Source: Bryobacteraceae bacterium
GTDB taxonomy: Bacteria; Acidobacteriota; Terriglobia; Bryobacterales; Bryobacteraceae
Assembly (NCBI GenBank): GCA_030044325.1
Contig: JASHWA010000356.1
Span: 1 to 9,942, forward strand
Reading direction: 5' to 3'
DNA: 9,942 nt
Position numbers and translations under genes: made by a program. How positions within the stretch are numbered: position 1 is the first letter of the stretch; each line of letters begins with the position of its first letter. Positions 6,795-9,942 of the stretch are shown here, in pieces. The notes beneath the pieces are model-generated. The model was not told the origin of the DNA, searched no databases, and worked only from the letters and a program-made list of their open reading frames with translations.

Positions 6795-7258
6795 CACGCC
6801 CGCCTTTCCGCCGCGCGCTTCACTGCGGCCGAAATCTGCGCGTGGCTCCCGCACCGGCAAATTAAACCTTCAAACGCGGCCTGAATCTGCTGCTCGCTCG
6901 GATGGGGATGCCGTTCGAGCAGCGCCGCCGCGCTCAGAATCCAGCCGTTCAAACAATACCCGCACTGGAACGCCTGTTCTTCCAAAAACGCCGCTTGCAC
7001 CGGATGCGGATGTTCGGGCGTTCCCAGGCCTTCGAGCGTGACGATTTTCTTCGACGCCGCGCGCTCCACCGGCAGCGTGCAGGAACGCATGGCCGAGCCG
7101 TTCACCAGCACCGTGCACGCGCCGCACTGCCCCAGCCCGCAGCCGAAGCGCGGATTATTCAGCCCGATGTTGTCGCGCAGGACGTAGAGCAGCGGACAAT
7201 CCGGCTCCGCATCCACGCGATAGTTTTTCCCGTTCACGTTGAGTGAGATTTGCGCCAT
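6794..7258 (-). CDS. iorA: Isoquinoline 1-oxidoreductase-type [2Fe-2S] small (alpha) subunit
   Basis: The product is 154 residues. The N-terminal plant-type ferredoxin domain carries C40, C45, C48 and C60 (FGCGLGQCGACTVL). The C-terminal helical [2Fe-2S] domain carries C99 and C102 (CGYCLNGWI) and C134 and C136 (CRCG). The length and the CGYCLNG variant fit the IorA group better than CoxS/XdhA. It passes electrons from the Mo site of IorB to an outside acceptor. It has no signal peptide, as expected when the Tat-tagged large subunit carries it across. Its TGA stop overlaps the iorB ATG. ATG 7258 lacks a visible Shine-Dalgarno; a -10-like TAAACT at 7272-7267 hints at a leaderless or very short leader, but no -35 is visible and the support is weak. 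Confidence 0.93.
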   Translation of the reverse strand: MAQISLNVNGKNYRVDAEPDCPLLYVLRDNIGLNNPRFGCGLGQCGACTVLVNGSAMRSCTLPVERAASKKIVTLEGLGTPEHPHPVQAAFLEEQAFQCGYCLNGWILSAAALLERHPHPSEQQIQAAFEGLICRCGSHAQISAAVKRAAERRA

Positions 7259-7273
7259 CGATGATAAGTTTAC

Positions 7274-7293
7274 ATCCGCCGTGGACGGCGGAT
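7274..7293 (-). terminator. Hairpin between the NadD-like gene and iorA
   Basis: ATCCGCCG (7274-7281) and CGGCGGAT (7286-7293) form a perfect 8-bp stem with a 4-base loop. On the minus strand it starts two bases after the TAG stop of the NadD-like gene and ends 15 bases before iorA. The bases after the stem (GTAAACTTAT) are A/T-rich but have no long T run, so termination strength is uncertain. A second palindrome, GCGGATT-CT-AATCCGC (7288-7303), shares one arm and centres on the stop codon. It may also be a dispersed REP-type unit. Confidence 0.5.
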
Positions 7294-7294
7294 T

Positions 7295-7882
7295 CTAATC
7301 CGCGCGGCGTTTGGAGCGCCGCTCCTGTCCGGCGTCGTAAATCCCCCGCACCATCCCGACGATCGCTTCCGGCACCAGCTCAGCCCATGCCTCGCCCGCC
7401 GCGATGCGCGACCGCACTTCCGTCGACGAAACATCCTCATAGCCCGCCGGCATATGCAGCTCGTGAACCCGGCCGCGCAAGTGCTCCGGCGCGATGTAAT
7501 GCCCCACCCGCGGCGCCACCAGCATGGAAAATTCCTGGAGCATGCGCTCGATCGCGCCGCGCCCGCCGTAATCCCAATGCATCACCCGCTCGGCCGCATC
7601 GGCGCCGCAGACGAAAATGATCTCCTCGCCCGGGCGCCGCAGCTCGCGCGCGATATCGATAAACAGCCCGCCCTCGGTGATCTCGATGCGGTCGGCGATG
7701 CGCGCCTTCTCGATCATTTGGACGCGCTGCTCGATGGTCGCGCCATGCAGCTCTTTGTGCGGATAGGATCGCGGGATCACGCAGGCGATCTCATCCACCG
7801 CGGACCGCGCCGCCTGCGCCAGCGCGGCGTGCGCTCGCGTGACGGGATTGAATGCGCCCGCTAGAATCCCGGTGCGCTTCAC
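7295..7882 (-). CDS. Nicotinate-nucleotide adenylyltransferase-like protein (NadD family)
   Basis: The product is 195 residues, a normal length for NadD, which joins AMP to nicotinate mononucleotide in NAD synthesis in the cytoplasm. The N-terminal Rossmann-like motif is GAFNPVTRAH (9-18), where most NadD proteins have an F-D/N-P-x-H-x-G-H form; here the first His is Thr and the Gly is Ala. The superfamily motif is written (H/T)xGH, so Thr is tolerated, but the Ala is unusual. The second signature, VSSTEVRSRI, matches the ISSTxIR loop that binds ATP phosphates. The family (nucleotidylyltransferase) is secure; NadD itself is probable, because other adenylyl- or cytidylyltransferases share these motifs. 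The GTG start (7882) overlaps the upstream stop as GTGA, so translation is probably coupled. The usual NadD neighbour RsfS is absent. Confidence 0.78.
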   Translation of the reverse strand: MKRTGILAGAFNPVTRAHAALAQAARSAVDEIACVIPRSYPHKELHGATIEQRVQMIEKARIADRIEITEGGLFIDIARELRRPGEEIIFVCGADAAERVMHWDYGGRGAIERMLQEFSMLVAPRVGHYIAPEHLRGRVHELHMPAGYEDVSSTEVRSRIAAGEAWAELVPEAIVGMVRGIYDAGQERRSKRRAD

Positions 7883-8598
7883 TTTTGGATGGATCGCACC
7901 AGGTGAATCACGCGTCCGCTCGGATCGAGCGCGCCGGCGTAAAAACCGTCTCTCAACAGCAGCGTGAATCCGCGCGAAGGATACGTCAGCCAGCGGTATT
8001 CGACGCCTCTCGATGTGCGCGTGCGATCCTGCGCGGGCGGCCCGATGCGCGCGGCAATCGAGGCGTAATCGTCGAGCACGGTGAACGGCAGATCGACCAT
8101 CACGGGCGCGAGCAGGGGCTGGCGCGATCCCAGGAAGCCGTCGCGCACCAGGATTCCGACCGGAATCAGCAACAGCATCCCCGCGGCGATGGCGCCCAGC
8201 GCCAGCCGCGATCGCGAACGCCTCGGCTCCAGCCGGATTCCGACCACCGCCGCAGGAGTCTGTGGCCGCGCCGCGCGGATTCGCGGCCGCGGCGATTCGT
8301 TCACCGCGCGCGGCATCTCAATCACGCGCCGCACCGTCGGAAGCACGGCGCCTTGCTTGTATTCGAGCTCCTTGAGCAATCCGACAATCACCACCGGCCG
8401 CCCGAGGGAAACCGCGCCCAGAAATCGCCGCGGAACCCAGATCTCTTCGCTGGTTTTCGTATTGACCACCCGAATCTCATCCCATTCGGCCGAGCGGAAC
8501 ATCCACTCGTTGTGTTCAATATTGGCGATCGGGGGGTAAAAAGAAAACCGCGCGCTCCCAAGCTGGTCGAACGGAGCAGGAATGGGCGGCACCGGCAC
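7879..8598 (-). CDS. Single-pass membrane protein of unknown function
   Basis: The product is 239 residues and I do not recognise the family. Residues about 1-95 look like a cytoplasmic globular domain (SARFSFYPPIANIEHNEWMF, then WVPRRFLGAVSLGRPVVIVG). A basic, proline-containing linker (about 100-130; PRPRIRAARPQTP, RRSRSR) leads into one membrane helix (LALGAIAAGMLLLIPVGILV, about 131-150). The remaining 85 or so residues, including FTVLDDYASIAARIG and a YPSRGFTLLLRDG block, would be outside by the positive-inside rule. The start is a GTG at 8598. A second GTG at 8592 has a better-placed GGAG, so the true start may be six bases downstream. TACAAT at 8612-8607 could be a -10 giving a very short leader. 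Its stop overlaps the NadD-like start, so the two are probably made together. Confidence 0.72.
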   Translation of the reverse strand: MPVPPIPAPFDQLGSARFSFYPPIANIEHNEWMFRSAEWDEIRVVNTKTSEEIWVPRRFLGAVSLGRPVVIVGLLKELEYKQGAVLPTVRRVIEMPRAVNESPRPRIRAARPQTPAAVVGIRLEPRRSRSRLALGAIAAGMLLLIPVGILVRDGFLGSRQPLLAPVMVDLPFTVLDDYASIAARIGPPAQDRTRTSRGVEYRWLTYPSRGFTLLLRDGFYAGALDPSGRVIHLVRSIQK

Positions 8599-8636
8599 TC
8601 CATTTCATTGTAACCACTGCAACCCGCAGCCCCACA

Positions 8637-8668
8637 CCGCGCGTTGCGATGTCAACGCCAACGCGCGG
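8637..8668. repeat. REP-like hairpin 1, 10-bp perfect stem
   Basis: CCGCGCGTTG (8637-8646) pairs exactly with CAACGCGCGG (8659-8668) across a 12-base loop. The loop contains a second CAACGC copy (8653-8658) that can pair with GCGTTG (8641-8646) instead, giving a shorter alternative hairpin. It lies upstream of the unknown membrane-protein gene and directly beside hairpin 2. Confidence 0.7.
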
Positions 8669-8677
8669 CATCACTCG

Positions 8678-8713
8678 CGCGCCTCACAAACCCACGCCAG
8701 CCCGTGAGGCGCG
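8678..8713. repeat. REP-like hairpin 2, 10-bp perfect stem
   Basis: CGCGCCTCAC (8678-8687) pairs exactly with GTGAGGCGCG (8704-8713) across a 16-base loop. It begins nine bases after hairpin 1. Two adjacent palindromes with different stems are the arrangement seen in REP doublets (BIMEs), consistent with the RAYT gene at 9661. Family membership cannot be shown from one window. Confidence 0.7.
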
Positions 8714-8719
8714 ACCGTA

Positions 8720-8848
8720 ATGTTCCTGCAAGAACTGGGAGTTAGGCTCGGCCGCAATCTCCTGCCGCGCAAGCCCGGAAGACCAAGGAAATCAGCCGGT
8801 TCGGCTGAAGTCGCGGACGCCCGGCTGTTTCTGGAGAACTCCGCGTAA
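8720..8848 (+). CDS. Possible 42-residue ORF with AT-hook-like motif
   Basis: ATG 8720 to TAA 8848 encodes 42 residues, beginning MFLQELGVRLGRNLL and containing RKPGRPRK, which resembles the AT-hook core (basic-G-R-P-basic) that binds the minor groove of AT-rich DNA. An in-frame TGA at 8705-8707 fixes this ATG as the only start. A GAGG about ten bases upstream is a weak ribosome site inside hairpin 2. Codon choice looks GC-rich and ordinary. It sits in a region full of inverted repeats, so it may be a chance frame or a remnant of a longer transposon protein. I cannot name a function. Confidence 0.25.
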   Translation: MFLQELGVRLGRNLLPRKPGRPRKSAGSAEVADARLFLENSA

Positions 8849-8851
8849 ATA

Positions 8852-8887
8852 GGAAACGCTACGGACGCCCCGAGTTTCCCCCGTAGC
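8852..8887 (-). terminator. Hairpin directly downstream of the Sel1 gene
   Basis: GCTACGG (8858-8864) and CCGTAGC (8881-8887) form a 7-bp stem with a 16-base loop. On the minus strand it begins at the base after the Sel1 TAG stop and is followed by GTTTCCTATTT, a modest pyrimidine tail. This is a plausible terminator. GGAAAC (8852-8857) and GTTTCC (8874-8879) form a competing, interleaved stem. Confidence 0.45.
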
Positions 8888-9463
8888 CTATGAGAGTCGA
8901 GGGTCGCTAACTTTCAACGACGTTCCGGGCAATCTCCTGTGCGGTGACGCTTCGGGTTTTCTCTTACCTAACTCTCTCAGTAAGAACGAAGCTTCTTCCC
9001 TGGAAGCCTCGGTTGTGTCACCAGTCCTCGCTCCCAGCGTTCGTTTCAGGTAATAGGCTGCCCGTGAGCGCTCGTTCCTCCCCAAGTATATCTTCGCAAT
9101 CTCCAAATTCGCGTCGCCGTCTCCGAGCTTCGCTGCCCGCTCGAACCAAGAAAGCGCCTCCCTAAGCTTTCCCTCATTCCGGAAAAGTACTCCTATATTG
9201 CTCGCGGCCGGACCGTATTTCTGTCGATACGCCCGCGTGTACCACTCAAGAGCCGCGGCGGGGTTTGGCCTTAGGCCGATCCCGTCGCTATAAAAGTTAC
9301 CAAGGTTCAGCTGGCATCCGACGTCGCCCGTTTTGGCGCCGGCCAGAAACAGGCGGAATGCAGATTTCAGCCTCCCCTGTCTCCATCGCTCATGGGCCAG
9401 CTCAAACAGCCGGTCGGCGTGGGTCCGTTCGTGATCTTTGGCGTTCACCTCGTGCTTTACCAT
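8888..9463 (-). CDS. Sel1-repeat protein
   Basis: The product is 191 residues with no signal peptide or membrane helix, so it is probably cytoplasmic. Residues about 18-130 form a short helical solenoid. One unit is a clear Sel1 repeat (GDVGCQLNLGNFYSDGIGL, then NPAAALEWYTRAY). Two flanking units are more TPR-like (YGPAASNIGVLFRNEGKLRE; DANLEIAKIYLGRNERSRAA). Such repeats bind partner proteins; no enzyme activity is expected. The C-terminal 40 residues are charged and lack repeats. ATG 9463 is well supported by AAGGA nine bases upstream. The gene is visibly less GC-rich than the genes to its left, which together with the nearby transposase suggests an accessory segment. It follows a 36-codon ORF by 30 bases and probably shares its transcript. 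Sel1 proteins sometimes accompany toxins or secretion effectors; here that is only a hypothesis. Confidence 0.82.
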   Translation of the reverse strand: MVKHEVNAKDHERTHADRLFELAHERWRQGRLKSAFRLFLAGAKTGDVGCQLNLGNFYSDGIGLRPNPAAALEWYTRAYRQKYGPAASNIGVLFRNEGKLREALSWFERAAKLGDGDANLEIAKIYLGRNERSRAAYYLKRTLGARTGDTTEASREEASFLLRELGKRKPEASPHRRLPGTSLKVSDPRLS

Positions 9464-9493
9464 TTGGGAATGTCCTTAATTACTCTAACACTA

Positions 9494-9604
9494 TTAAATC
9501 TCAGGCCTCCAGCCTTTCGGCTTAAGTACCCACTTACCCGTGTGCGGGTCTTTTTGGAGAAGTCTACCGGGATTCTTTGGGTGTATGAAATCCGGGGCGT
9601 CCAT
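9494..9604 (-). CDS. 36-residue ORF upstream of Sel1 gene, possibly a truncated C-terminus
   Basis: ATG 9604 to TAA 9494 encodes MDAPDFIHPKNPGRLL, then QKD, then PHTGKWVLKPKGWRPEI. An AGGA lies six bases before the ATG, so it could be a genuine small protein translated just ahead of the Sel1 protein. The frame stays open for 14 further codons upstream, to TGA 9649-9647, giving ILTAKIGNA before the Met. The DPHTGKW and PKGW pattern resembles the tail of a secreted or polymorphic-toxin protein more than a free-standing peptide. Since a transposase gene begins at 9661, the ORF may be the stranded end of a longer gene. I do not recognise the family. Confidence 0.42.
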   Translation of the reverse strand: MDAPDFIHPKNPGRLLQKDPHTGKWVLKPKGWRPEI

Positions 9605-9660
9605 GGCATTTCCTATTTTCGCAGTGAGAATCGCCCCGAGCAGATCTCACTAACTCCTTG

Positions 9661-9942
9661 ATGCCCAACATCAAGCGGATCGTCATCTCCACTCTACCCC
9701 ATCACATCTGCCATCGCGGAAATCTCCGGCAACCGGTCTTTTTTCGCGACTCTGATCGCCTCCTGTACCTCGCTCTGCTCGAAGAACACTCCCGCCACCA
9801 CGGCGTCAGCATCCAAGCTTACTGCCTCATGGGGAACCATGTCCACATCATCGCCACGCCCCATGATCTCAACGGTTTGCACTACACCTTCGAACGCGTC
9901 GAGGGTGACTACGCGCGCTCGCTCCACATCCGCCTTCACCGC
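9661..9942 (+). CDS. REP-associated tyrosine transposase (RAYT, IS200-like Y1 family), partial
   Basis: The frame is open from ATG 9661 to the window end, giving 94 residues of a protein that is usually 150-330. It matches the Y1_Tnp/TnpA_REP pattern: RIVISTLPHHICHRGN at residues 6-21, VFFRDSDRLLYLALLEEH, and AYCLMGNHVHIIATP at 53-67. The HUH metal-binding motif is H60-V61-H62. The catalytic tyrosine lies further on and is not in the window. These enzymes nick and rejoin single-stranded DNA at palindromic REP hairpins. No Shine-Dalgarno is visible before the ATG. The start is nevertheless right, because family members begin a few residues before the RIVxxxxPHH segment. It is divergent from the 36-codon ORF and the Sel1 gene. 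Confidence 0.88.
   Translation, partial: MPNIKRIVISTLPHHICHRGNLRQPVFFRDSDRLLYLALLEEHSRHHGVSIQAYCLMGNHVHIIATPHDLNGLHYTFERVEGDYARSLHIRLHR

Noticed and set aside
5106..6884. 592-codon open frame on the + strand opposite iorB
   Set aside because: It is the complementary shadow of a clear Mo hydroxylase gene in GC-rich DNA; it is rich in Arg, His and Pro and has no recognisable domain.
8650..8655. Perfect -35 consensus TTGACA on the minus strand in the loop of hairpin 1
   Set aside because: The nearest -10-like TACAAT (8612-8607) is 37 bases away, too far for one sigma70 promoter.
8692..8790. Minus-strand open stretch reading LARQEIAAEPNSQFLQEHYG
   Set aside because: No start codon follows its upstream TGA at a sensible place, and it runs through hairpin 2; most likely non-coding.
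9392..9661. 89-codon + strand frame ending in TGATG overlap with the transposase start
   Set aside because: It lies opposite the Sel1 start and the 36-codon ORF and has no ribosome site or family resemblance; the one-base overlap is probably chance.
1..9942. CRISPR arrays, tRNA and rRNA genes
   Set aside because: No regularly spaced direct repeats with unique spacers, and no tRNA or rRNA signature seen on either strand by eye.

Overview
The window is GC-rich, densely coded and strongly biased to the minus strand. It reads like a chromosomal segment of an Acidobacteriota genome, probably of the Bryobacterales/Solibacter type. I base that on gene style only: secreted FecR and propeller-like proteins, a TMTC-like membrane-TPR protein, Tat-exported IorAB-type molybdenum hydroxylase, GTG starts and many REP-like palindromes. 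No rRNA or marker gene is present to prove it.

Layout. 1-215 (-) is the N-terminus of a secreted protein cut by the window edge. 494-1459 (+) is a secreted FecR-domain protein behind a leader with a dyad and a 16-bp tandem repeat. 1491-3299 (-) is a multi-spanning membrane protein with five or so C-terminal TPRs, resembling TMTC/GT-C O-mannosyltransferases. A 154-bp imperfect palindrome (3316-3469) fills the gap to a fatty acyl desaturase (3480-4328, -). A heptamer-repeat inverted pair (4457-4593) then runs into the 3' end of iorB (4581-6794, -), which overlaps iorA (6794-7258, -) by one base. A hairpin separates these from a coupled pair: a NadD-like adenylyltransferase (7295-7882, -) overlapping by GTGA a one-TM protein of unknown function (7879-8598, -).

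The right end looks accessory. 8599-8887 holds two long hairpins, a possible 42-codon ORF with an AT-hook-like motif, and competing stems. 8888-9463 (-) is a Sel1-repeat protein preceded by a 36-codon ORF (9494-9604, -). At 9661 a REP-associated-type tyrosine transposase (RAYT/IS200-like Y1) starts on the + strand and leaves the window.

How the genes work together. IorA carries two [2Fe-2S] clusters and passes electrons from the Mo site of IorB, a periplasmic two-subunit oxidoreductase. The desaturase and TMTC-like protein act at the membrane. The NadD-like gene and its membrane neighbour are translationally coupled, but their joint role is unknown. The presence of a RAYT together with several dispersed palindromes suggests REP-type repeat activity. 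No complete novel system is demonstrated; the most promising spots are the palindromic elements and the small-ORF/Sel1/RAYT junction.
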